Origin: Hemicordylus capensis
Lineage: Eukaryota; Chordata; Lepidosauria; Squamata; Cordylidae
NCBI RefSeq assembly: GCF_027244095.1
Contig: NC_069657.1
Location: forward strand, 442,769,563-442,833,562
Length of the DNA: 64,000 nt
Direction: 5' to 3'
The notes beneath the pieces were generated by a model. That model saw only the letters and a list, made by a program, of their open reading frames with translations. It had not been told where the DNA came from and did not search any database. The position numbers and the translations under genes are program-made. The number at the start of each line of letters is the position of its first letter. Position 1 is the first letter of the stretch. Below, in pieces: positions 22,014-61,400 of the stretch.

Positions 22014-22310
22014 GGAACATAGGAAGCTGCCACATACTGAGTCACACCATTGGTCTCTCTAGCTCAGTATTGTCTACACACAGACTGGCAGCAGCTTCTC
22101 CAAGGTTGCAGGCAGGAATCTCTCTCAGCCCTATCTTGGAGAAGTCAGGGAGGGAACTTGGAACCTAGATGCTCTTCCCAGAGCGGCTCCATCCCCTGAG
22201 GGGATTATCGTACAGGGCTCACACTTCTAGTCTCCCATTCATATGCAACCAGGGTAGACCCTGCTTAGCTAAGGGGACAAGTCATGCTTGCTACCACAAG
22301 ACCAGATCTC
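22014..22310 (-). mobile_element. 5S/tRNA chimeric SINE (family B), antisense
   Basis: Runs from gaacataggaagctgcc to ccacaagaccag, with the reversed 5S-like head (gaccctgcttagctaagg) near 22257-22276. Confidence 0.85.
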
Positions 22311-22900
22311 CTCTTTATTTTTATTTTAATACTTAAATCATTTACTGTATCTCCACCTCCACCTCACCCACCTTTTTGGTATTGTAAAGCTGCCTTGACA
22401 AAATCTCATACGAAGCAAAATATAAATATATCAAAACCAAAGACACCATTCTGAGGGCTGGTGGATCAGCTCTGTTCAGGTCAGTGTTTCACATTCTCGC
22501 ACCCTTGCTTTTGGAAGCTTTTGCCAGGGCACGCCTAAAGAGATCTGATGCCAAAGGCGGCATTGGAACGCCTGATGGTTCCCAAGGTTGCAAGGCCTTG
22601 TGTGTAAACTGACAGTGCAAGCCAAGCAAGACTCTGTCCGTTGCCTCACAAGCCGTAATTCAGTATTCAAATATCCACTTGTGGGAGGCAAGGGTTCATG
22701 TGTGTACACCGCCCTTAGGAAACAACTGTCATGCTTTTTGATGAGGCCTCAACTATATTCTCATCTTATGGGTCCACAGATATTAAACTGAGTTGCAGTC
22801 TGCTTTTAAACAAAACAAACCCCTTCGCAAATGAATAACTCTGACTTCATTTTCTGACAACCGCTCACCCCCACCACACACACAAACACTTTCACTAAGA

Positions 22901-23495
22901 CGGGGTTCTCAAACATAGGAAGCTGCCTTCTACTGAGTCAGACCATTGGTCTATCTAGCTCAGTATTGTCTACTACACAGACTGGTAGCGGCTTCTCCAA
23001 GGTTGCAGCCAGGAGTCTCTCTCAGCCCTGTCTTGGAGATGCCAGGGAGGGCACTTGGAAGCTTCTGGGTGAAGATGCTCTTCCCAGAGCGGCCCCATCC
23101 CCTAAGGGGAATATCTTACAGTGTTTCAAATGCAAACCGGGGTGCGCTCTGCTAATTTATTTATTTATTTTACATTTTATATCCTGCTCTTCCTCCAAGG
23201 AGCCCACAGTGGTGTACTACATAGGTTCCTCCTCACAACAACCCTGTGAAGTAGGTTAGGCTGAGAGAGAAGTGATTGGCCCAGAGTCACCCAGCTAGTT
23301 TTATGGCTGAATGGGGATTTGAACCCGGGCCTCCCCGGTCCTAGTCCAGCACTACACCACGCTGGCTCCTTGCTTAGCAAAGGGGACAATTCATGCTTGC
23401 TACCACAAGCCCAGCTCTCCTTCAATGGCCTGTGGCTGGGGATGATAGGAGTTGTAGTCTAACAATATTTGGAGACCCAAGTTTGAGAACCCCTG
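22901..23495. mobile_element. nested set: family A SINE in family B SINE in a hAT-like MITE
   Basis: The MITE ends are cggggttctcaaa (22901) and tttgagaacccctg (to 23495), flanked by cactaaga/cacttaga. Family B SINE (-) fills 22912-23155 and 23370-23424, and family A SINE (-) with a TAAA-type tail fills 23155-23369. Confidence 0.85.
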
Positions 23496-24621
23496 CACTT
23501 AGAAATTAAGTGTGCTGACTACCGGGCCGTGATTACAGCATTCTCAGGCTCCACCCAGTTACTTGTAGCTATAGCTGCAGTCCTAAATGCATTTATCCGG
23601 GAGTATAACCTCTGGAACTGAGTGGGATTTATTTCCAAGTAAACCTGCCCAAGCTTATATTTACATTTTAAACTGCTGCATGTGTTGCTTTTAAGAGGTA
23701 TTTTCATTATTGTGTATTTATGTTTTATTGCAACCGTATTGTTTACATTATGTTTTGTCCTTGTAAACCACCCTGGAAATTTGACTAACCGGTGGTAATA
23801 TTTAAAATGATATATAAATAACATTAACAGGGCTATTTGCCACTCTTTGGCAGGTATCTTAACCTGCCAGCAGCTACTAGAAACAACAGGCCAGCAGCTG
23901 GATTTCTCTTAAGCCAAGAAACGAGGGGAAAGAGGGAGTTTGGGTTCTGCCTAACGGGACAGTGAGCAATTAATGTAAGCTGCCTGAATACAACACATTG
24001 AGGCCACCCCCAGGCAGCTCAAGTCATCTGGAGTGCTGCAAGCCCTCTGGTCCCAGCTGCTCTAGAGCCTGACTTTGCTACCCAGCTTTTTACCAAGGTA
24101 CAGTAGGTTGATCCAATGGACAATTGCCCCGGGTAGCAGGTCTCCTGACCAGCCCGCCACAATTTTAAGCAGTGAATCGTGCAGAGGGAGTGACCACTCA
24201 GAGCGGCTGCTATACTCAGAGTGTGCACAGTGCCTTCTGGGTCCATGGAGGTCCCAGTGCGGCTTTTTGCTCCGCTGCTCGCCACCCTGTGTGTGTGGGG
24301 GCATGTGAGTGGCGGAAATTTCAGAAGCCTCCAATCATCTGTCCTCCTGCCTGCCCACTTGCCCTTCCCACCGCCCAGGTAAGAGTTTATGAGAACCAAC
24401 TTATTAACTGCCAGTTGGTGGATAACTGACCTCAGGATCATAGGATGGCATCAAGGTGGTTCTGTACTGCATCACTTTCTAAAATATATTTATTTCCAGG
24501 GACTAGAATAGTGCTGCGCAGAAGGCAGGAGTATGAATCAGGGGGTCTCAGTATTGGTTCATCTTTAACCAGGTGATAACAGAATTTGTGGCAGTAGCTG
24601 AAAACACTGGGAAAAGAAACT
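23496..24621. other. intergenic with an L2-type tail
   Basis: A sense LINE tail ends at 23760-23825 (gtaaaccaccctggaaattt, then atatataaataacatt). I see no gene in 23830-24621. Confidence 0.45.
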
Positions 24622-24815
24622 GGAAGCTGCCTTATACCAAGTCAGACCACTGGCTCATCTAGCTCAGTCTTGTCTACACTGACTGGCAGCGGCTCTCCAA
24701 GGTTCCAGGCAGGAGTCTCTCCCAGCCCTTCCTGGAGATGCTGCCAGGGATTGAAGCTGGGACCTTCTGCATGTAACACAGATGCTCTACCACTGAGCGA
24801 TGGCCTCACCCCCAA
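24622..24815 (-). mobile_element. tRNA-derived SINE (family C), nearly complete
   Basis: Antisense copy from gaagctgccttataccaagt to the head ctctaccactgagcgatggc. The B box region is agggattgaagctgggacc. Confidence 0.85.
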
Positions 24816-25864
24816 CTGCATGGTCCTGATAGCGCCACAGAATGTAGGAGTCCAGTGCTGCAAAAACTCACTTGTCACAGATCAGATCTGGCTATTCATA
24901 ATATTATAATAGTAATAGCCAATATGATGATCCATTCCAGCGTCTCCACTGGAACTTGTGGCATTGCTGCTGTAAACCCAGAAACAAGGGCACTGCTGTA
25001 GCGAACCAAGGTCAGTGTTACCAAGGTTAGGGTATTTATTTCCATTGTCACAAATGGGGAAAACGATGGAAATGCTGTTAAGGCACCTGCTGGTTGGCTA
25101 CAGGAGCACCACTGCTTCTGGGGCTGCAGCAACCACTAGTTCTAACAGAGATGTTAGAATTGTGCATCACGTGAGTCAAGAAACAATAAAAGTCTGTTGT
25201 GTAGCTGTGCCCGTGGTGGTGGTGTACATTTACATTTTTCTACCTAAGTTTGTAGGTGCAATTGTGCAAATACAGACTTGCATTTTGGGCAGTATACAAA
25301 TGTGTTAAATAAATAAAAATTAAAAAATAAATACAGCATTTTACAATTACAGAGCTAACATTCAGTTTTGTGGAGGGGCATAACTGTGAAGAGAAACTAT
25401 TTAAGGTAGGATGAAGACGAAGAAGGTGAAGTGAGAAGAGTTCTGATACAAACATGACTTCGTGACTACCCACCCAAAAAGGCCTGGATGGCCAGCAAGA
25501 TTTACTTGCTTTCTTTTTTGCTGACCATTAGTAATTTTGAAAGACAATACGATAGTAACTTATGCAGTGGCATTATTTGCAGTGGATGCAGTGAAAATTT
25601 TATCACAAACTATGAATAACTAGTTAATAAACTAGAGATATAATAATCATAAAGATTGAGGGTTGTTTTTGATGTATCAGTGGATCATATCTTTGTGGAT
25701 TTGTCTGGATATATTTGACATATTGTAGAGCAGCCTTCTTGTTGTACATGAAATAAATATTGATAATGGTCATATCCAGATGCCACAAAAGATTTGAAGG
25801 AACAAGCAACAGTCCCGAGCACTCCCAAAGTGGAGTGATAGAGAGAAATGTAGCTGTATCCAAA
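24816..25864. other. intergenic, downstream of CLHC1
   Basis: A LINE tail lies at about 25230-25330 (gggcagtatacaaatgtgtt, then aaataaataaaa). No gene is recognised. Confidence 0.4.
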
Positions 25865-48512
<22,648 letters not shown>

Positions 48513-48856
48513 CTGGAGCCTCTGCTCACTGGTAACCAAACCGAATTAAAACAGAGCAGAGGAGGAACAGAGCCAGTCAGATGCATTATGGGAAATGTGG
48601 TTTCCCACGTCAACCTCCTCCTCTCGGTCACGCGGCCCCCCCCCTTCCGCCTACAACTCCCGACGGCCTTTTCGAAAGTTCGGCCTCTTCCCGACGTCCG
48701 GGGCGCCACCTCTCCCTAGGAACTACCACTCCCGTCATACCCTCGCATGCACTCTAGCCAGCGGTGCACGCCGGGAGTTGTAGTGCGTCTGGCTTCTCGA
48801 GGCGCCGCCTCCTCCTTTCCTCCTGCCTTGGAAACCCCGTGCGAGCGCTAGCGGCG
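48513..48856. promoter_or_regulatory. CpG-rich bidirectional promoter of CLHC1 (-) and RPS27A (+)
   Basis: This GC-rich, CpG-rich, TATA-less stretch lies between a minus-strand donor (gtgagt after 48512, taken as the end of CLHC1 exon 1) and the RPS27A start region. It holds four ACTACAACTCCC-like motifs: 48582-48602 (minus), 48649-48665 (plus), 48721-48735 (plus) and 48764-48787 (minus). The last, ACTACAACTCCCGGCGTGC, is close to the vertebrate promoter motif bound by ZNF143 and THAP11. Binding is inference; the sequence match is visible. Confidence 0.75.
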
Positions 48857-54260
<5,404 letters not shown>

Positions 54261-54262
54261 AA

Positions 54263-54609
54263 GTTCTAGTAAGAACTAATCAGCCTACTTTCTTTTCAGT
54301 CTCTGCATTGGGATTAAACTCGGTTCAAATCCAGGTCCACAAGTTAGATCTCTTGCACCTTAAGTGTTCATGCGTCTGCCATCATTAAAAACTACACCAC
54401 TGAGGTGTCCCTGTGTCACTCACTACAACTGTACCAAATTTGGTTCAAATCAGTTCGACAGTCTGCAAGTTAGTGCACTTGTGCCTCAGATGTTCATGTG
54501 TCCATCATTTTGAATTGGGGTGGATAACATCACAAGCTATGCCACTGAGGTGTCCCCATCTGTCATAAGCCAGGTGATCTCATAAGCCTACTTGAAAGTA
54601 GGCTAAAAA
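54263..54609 (+). mobile_element. unclassified interspersed repeat, copy 3, at the RPS27A 3' end
   Basis: Begins gttctagtaagaactaatca, about 9 nt after the AATAAA, and ends cctacttgaaagtaggctaa. It carries the internal ttggttcaaatc units. Confidence 0.78.
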
Positions 54610-54905
54610 CCCTTGAAACTGCATTTCTTCAATTTCATAAAGCAGGATCTCTAAAGCTGCAAAACTTTGAGGGGACATAATGGGCAGCTAGTTCTGCTGA
54701 AGGGACAACATCTGTATGAGAAATGATTGTAAGTGCCCACCTTCGGCCTCGTTACCTGGTGTGGTTGTAGGGTGGGACACTTCAGGTATTTTGAGAACTA
54801 GTCTTCTACTCTCAGCTATAGCAAATGCTGTTCTCTTGCTCATTGCTGAGTTGTGCCTGCCTAAAAGAAAAGGGGGGGGGGAGGAGGAATCTGCTTTTTA
54901 AAAAA

Positions 54906-55000
54906 ACATTTTATATCCCGCTCTTCCTCCAAGGAGCCCAGAGCGGTGTGCTACATACTTAAGTTTCTCCACACAACAGCCCTGTGAGGTAGGCTAGGCT
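54906..55000 (-). mobile_element. family A SINE tail fragment
   Basis: acattttatatcccgctctt, caaggagcccagagcggtgt and ccctgtgaggtaggctaggc, antisense. It lies between the RPS27A and MTIF2 ends; 55001-55424 shows nothing else. Confidence 0.75.
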
Positions 55001-55424
55001 TTTGTGCCACCCTTCCAAGGAACGCAGGACGGGTTAGCCTGGGAATGAGCTGTTCCAAGCAACTCCAAAACAAGAGTGCCAAAAAGACCCTTCAGTGCTT
55101 CAGAATAGTGACTGACTTGATGAGGAAAATTACTCTTAAGTATAGTCCCATCGAGATTTAACCCATTGTCTAATGTCATTTTAATGGAACTACTTTTGAG
55201 TAATTTTCATATTACCCATGCTTCATTAAATGGCTCCTATTATATTGATTTCAGGGGACTTTGCTTTGGATGGAAGCTGAAAGGTAGATCTACTCATTTT
55301 TAGAAATGGCTAGGCTGTGGTACAAAGAGCCACCCTGCCATCTTCAGAAGGCATAGTTGTGTTCAAAATGAAACTAATGATAGAACTTGTCTCAAATTCA
55401 TTCACACAAGGATCTATACAAAAA

Positions 55425-58400
55425 CATTTATTCAGATGTTATTTATTAATCAGTGTATAGGCTACCACATGGGTATACTCCAATCTGATGCAAACAATGC
55501 CAGTGTTAGCCCAAAAGGATATGAAAATATGCTGTTGGCAGTATCCCAAAATGCAGGAATACAGACTAATGCATGGCTAACATTCTAAATTGGGACTCCT
55601 GTTTGGACAAAAGCTTTGATCTCCCACTAATGTCCTCTGATTTAACAAGTTAAGGTGCTCAGCAACATCTTTTGGTGCTGCCTGAACTGTAAACACAGGT
55701 TGGTTTGTACCTGTCTCCACACACAACATGGATCCAAGTAGATCTTCCTACTTCATTGTCTCAGAATGCAGTTCTTACAATGACAGTAATTTCCATCTGC
55801 TGCTGCTGCTCTTTCATTTAAGGCAGCTACAACGGAACAGTGTGGAAAAATAGAAAGCCTTGTTCTCTCCAATGTCTCCTCAGTCCCTGGTTTTTTACAA
55901 CAGAAATTGTTCCCTGAAAGCCTTCGCTCTGCAGTATTATGTGAAGATTATTGGCCACAGTCCAAGTTTCTCAGTCCATCACACCTTAGCTGGTCTGAGT
56001 GTTAAAATCCTGGGTCCCAAGAAATCTTCCGTTCAACTTCCTTTTCATTAAAACAAACGATCTCATCTCCAGTTTGAATTTCTATATTTTTATCCAAACT
56101 AAGCCCACAATCCATGCCAGTCTTGATGACAGGGACATCATCCTTATGGTGCTTCAGTGATGTTGCGCATCCTAGGCAGAATGGAGATGAAGAAGCAAAA
56201 ATTCCACTACAAACTATTCTGGAGCTCATATGTTAAAAACAGTTTACTAACATTTAAAATTTGTTGCATGCAAAGCTGTTCAAATTCCACTTCCTAATGT
56301 CTTGTAGATGAGTTATCAATAAAAACAACCACTATGATTCCTGGGAACATGGTGGCTTAGAACATTTTCTTTCCCAATGAAATAGACATAGGCTTTGGGA
56401 TGGCTCATTGTTTATTTTGCTGTGCAGAGCTGTTTAAATACCCACTCATTTGGTTTGTATATGCACTTCCAAATGAAATAAATAACATGGGTCCCCCCCA
56501 CACACACAAATTTTAGCCTTGGGAAGAAACAGGCATAAGATAGATACAGGCTGGGACTGGGTCATAACACAGGAGTGCTCTCCATGGTTCTGACAAGAGT
56601 TATAGGAACCTGGTCCTAAAACTGCTTTACTTACCTGTCCAGATAACATCCCCATTACGGATTAGTTTAAACTTCATCTTTCTATCCAGCAGCCCCTTCT
56701 GCACCCTGCAGCCAGCCACTGGGATTTTACTTTTTCCTACTGTGACTTCAAAGGTAGCTAAAACAGCAGCTACTCCTAAGGAAAATAAAGAGTGAGCATG
56801 AGAATTATAATTATCCAAGTTCTTAAAAACCAACTAGGCGTTTTGCTCAGTTTTATTACAGAGCCTAATCTCAAAAATCTGGTTCTTCTAGTCTACATGT
56901 ATGATCAGGGCTGTGTGAGTGCAGCCCTACGGACATCTTGTGCTTTAGTCTTTCCAAATTCTCCACCAAGGAAAGTCAAACTCTGTGCTGTATTAATTAT
57001 GTACACTCAGCAAATGCACATTCTCTTATTCTGTAGTAGTTATTCTGCAAGTTTTACTATTTTGCCTTTGCAAGTCATGTGGAGGAGGGAGGAGCTTATG
57101 CTGAGCTCGAAGTGCTGAACTGCAAGAAATCTTGCTCAATCATCCCTCTGGCTTCTGTGCTTTCAGCAGGAATTGCCCACACATACTTTCAGGCATCTCT
57201 TCACAATCCTAAGGACTAGAAACGTGCTTCAAAAAACCAAAAGGGCAATCAAAGTGTAAAGGAAAGTGAATTCTGCTTCTAATAGGACAGTAACAAGAAC
57301 GGCAGCAAACAGATCTGTGTATAGTTTCTTTTCACTTCATGAATATCAGTACTTTAGAACATTAGGACTGTTGACACATCATGTTGTATGTGCATACAGG
57401 TGTCTGTATATGCTTATATGGTTTTGTATACATGTGTCCATTTAGAAAGTGAACATGGGGACTGGGTCCCTTAAAATGTGTTGAATATGTGTTGTACATG
57501 GATACAACAAAGAGTGTGAATAGCCCTACTCTGCTGCTGGAATATAAAGAACTGGCCACTACCTTACATGGAGTCAGATCATTGGTCCATCCAGCTCAGT
57601 ATTGTCTACACTGGCCCACATACCATGCAGCAAAAATGCAGGTGGTTGGAGCATCACCCACTCTGGGGTGTGTGTGTGTGTATACACACCACCGATGTGT
57701 TGCAAATTAGGGCTGTTTGACTAAGTCCCACAAGCACAGTTGCATGATGCACAGTTGCCCATTATTTCCAATGGGCATTGTGTCGTGATGTACACAACAA
57801 CTTATATACTGCTTTTCAACAAAAGTTTCCAAAGCAATTTACATAGAGAAATAAGGAAGGAAGGAAGATGGATCTCTGTCCCCAAAAGGTTCACAGTCTA
57901 AAAAGAAACATAAGATAGACACCAGCTGGCCACTCTGACCTTATAGGACAGTTTTCAATCTTCTTGGAAAACTGCCGCTCCTGGGCTTTTCTCCCCCTCT
58001 CCTACTTGCTATGGGCCACAATCAGGCGAAAAACAGCCATCAAACACAGGACAGTGGACACAGTGCGCCAGGCTGACCTAGGTATCCAGCCTTCCTATCC
58101 CCGGAAAGCCTCAGCTACTCTGCCTCTCCTGCCACATACCTGTCACAGCTAGAAACCCCAAGCCACAGAAGGATTTCTACCCTTGCCCACTGTCACGCCC
58201 TCCCCTCTGCTGTACTGGAAGGCAAATACAGAAAGATCCCAATGGCAGAAAGGCTTTGTCCCTGTGACACTGGGGAGGTAGAAACCACAGAACATGTACT
58301 TCTTCTCTGCCTCTTTTACAGAGACGTTTGGGCCAAGCTGGTTTCTCTGCTGCTTAGCAAGTACCCTGGCTGCCCAAACCATGTCTCTACCTGGTTGCTG

Positions 58401-61400
58401 CTTTCAGATGAAGTCTCAGCCTTCATGTTTAATGACACCAAGATCTGTGTGGCAGCATGTAAGATCCAGCGGACCATGACGACCACACCTTCCTCTCGCA
58501 TCAGCTCTACATCGTTTTGAACTGCTGTCCCTGCCACTATTTTCTAGCACGCCTATCATATATGCTCTGGTTTGGGCACTGCTTTTTCATTCTGCTCCTT
58601 CCAATTTTAATAATCTCATAGCTTCCCCCTCCCCCTCCCCTTTGCAAGGGTAGCAGTTTTAAAATATCATATAATAGCTTTTAATATTGTAGTAATAATT
58701 CTAATGTAACATAGTTTTATGGTTCCATATGTAGTGACTTATACTGATTTTATATTGAAGCTGAACTTTAGCAGTAGTAGATTTAGTGTCTTATTTACAA
58801 TTTTAGAGTAGCTTTTTTTTTTTAGTAATTATAGCCACAATAACTATTAGTAGTTTTTAGTAATTTTATAGGATTTCTATAGTACTTATCTTGAAGTAAT
58901 TATAGTTTATAGTATTTCTAATGTAACATGACTTCATAATTTCTCTTATGACCATACTGCTTCATAACTGCTTTTAACCATGCTCTACTGTACTATCTTG
59001 TACTACTGTACTGGTCTTGGACTGTAATTAAGATGATCGATTGACAGACACCAGCAACAGTCACTGGAGGGATGCTGTGCTGGGGATGGATAGGGCCAGT
59101 TGCTCTCCCCCTGCTAAATAAAGAGAATCACCACGTTAAAAAGGTGCCTCTTTGCCCAGTTAGAAGGGATGTATCGGGGGCTACTGGCAGCCTCTCAGGG
59201 AAATACCAGGGATTGAACCCGGGACCTTCTGCATGCAAGGTGGATGCTCTTCCACTGAACTATGGACCATAAGCCTTGCTGGATCATACAGAGGGTCTGC
59301 TCCCTAGTAATGTCTTACTAGATACCTCTTGGAAGTCCACCAGCAGGGCATGGAGGCAACAACTCTCCCCTCTAGCTTATCCCCCCGGGCCTGGAAAGCA
59401 GAGGTGGTGTACCTAGCACATGCTCCTCCACAGCACAGGGCAAGGTGCTGCTCAGCTCTCTCTGCAAGTCCTCAACGAGGCGGTAGATGATGTTGTGCAG
59501 CTTCATCTTTATCCCCTTCTTAGCAGCCAGCTGCTGGGCAGATTTATTTGCATTCACATTGAATCCATATATAACACCTGGCAATTCAACAACAACAAGA
59601 AGAAGAAGGGTAAATAGAAATCGTTATTTGTCTTTAAAAAACAAACTACCCACTAGGAATACTTCCAGTACAAGAGCTGTTGTGTTTAATAAGACATTAA
59701 AACTAGGATTGGGTGTGTTCAAGAAAACTAGGTAGAGTTCTGTATCAAGGTGGCCAGTTCTGCACTGAGAAAAGGTGAACTTTTCTGCAACTGAATAAAT
59801 TATGCAATTATGCATATATTTGCTTATTTTGTATAATTTAATCTGTGCCCATCATGGGGGCATGGAGCTAAATAAGGCCTTGACCACTGAAAATCCTACT
59901 GAACTCCCCGATCTGCTGAGACTTCGCAAAGGATTTTGCACAGAATCCTACAGCTATGAGGGCTGGAGACTCTTTAAAATATGTATTTTAAAAGCTAAGC
60001 TCTATGTCCAGAATTCCCAAATCTCTTATCCATATAGAATCCACATAACTCTGAGGAAAGCAACTTGGCACTATAAATCTATGTACTATTTCCAAAAATG
60101 CTGAAATCTGGGACTCTTAACCAGAGCACCTACAGGCAAGTGCTGGACTAGGACTGGGGAGACCCGAGTTCAAATCCCCATTCAGCCATGAGACTTGCTG
60201 GGTGACTCTGGGCCAGTCACTTCTCTCTCAGTCTAACCTACTTCACAGGGTTGTTGTGAGGAGAAACTTAAGTATGTAGTACACCACTCTGGGCTCCTTG
60301 GAGAAAGAGCGGGATATAAAATGTAAAAACAACAACAGGAGGAGGTACCAGCAGACTCAGGGTAACCTGAAAATATGCTGGTGTTCAAAAAATCTGAAGA
60401 AAAAACCCTTAATTGGGCCAGACCCAACACGCCCCCCCCGCGCAAAACTGCCCCCATATTAGCCAATGGGACAGAATGTTCATGAGCTCAGACAGTTAAC
60501 AACTGACAAGCAGGCGGGCAGAGGTAATGACATTCTGTGGCAAAGGGGTGGGGAGGGCATGAACAAAGAGAGACTGGGAAATTTATCAGCTTGAGGAACA
60601 CTCCCCGAAAACAGTCAACAACCCCTTCTGCTTCTGCAGTGGAGAGGTGCTAATATTATTGCTGTATTATTATTGCTGCTGACAACAACATAATTGGGAC
60701 ACAAATTAGTTACTAGCCATTGGCAACATCTTCCTGTGCATGACGGTCTCTGCCCTGGGCTTTGCTTCCTCCTATATTTCACGACTGATTGCTGAGTTGC
60801 TAATTCAGGCTGAATCTCAACCACTGAGCAAAGAAAATGCCACCTATTGATCACCTGAATATGCAGTCCTTACCTTCAAATGTTTCTGCAAGGTTTATAT
60901 CATTTTCACTGATATCTCCAACTCCAAAATGAACCACGTCTAATTCACACTCCTCGTCAGCATCGTAGGTCTCCAGGATATTCAAAATGGTTTCCACAGA
61001 GCCATCAACGTCACCTAGGTGGGGAAAGGGAAGGCTACTTAGTTGCAATGCAGAAAGCAACAAGAACATCCACTTCTAGTAGGAAGCTTCAATTAAAGGA
61101 ATGGGAGCCCAGGAGCCAGCACGGTTTGGATAGGTTCCAAATGGATTTTGCCCCATTTCTGAAAGAACGGCTATTTCCAAAGTAAATGCTCTGTAGTAGC
61201 AGGGTTTCAGGTTCCTAGTCTACAAACAGGGCCCTTAAGAAACACGATGGATGCCATTTACAGTTCCATTTTGTCATTCCTTTGACTGCAGGAGTCTCAA
61301 ATTGAGGCCCTCCTGTAGATGCTGGCCTACAATTCCCATCATCCCTGGCTTGGGGCCATTGTGACTGGAAACAATTATCTATCTATCTAATTTGTACACC

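Noticed and set aside
59195-59270. Possible tRNA gene (good A and B boxes on the minus strand)
   Set aside because: No closing acceptor stem; sequence equals the head of SINE family C.
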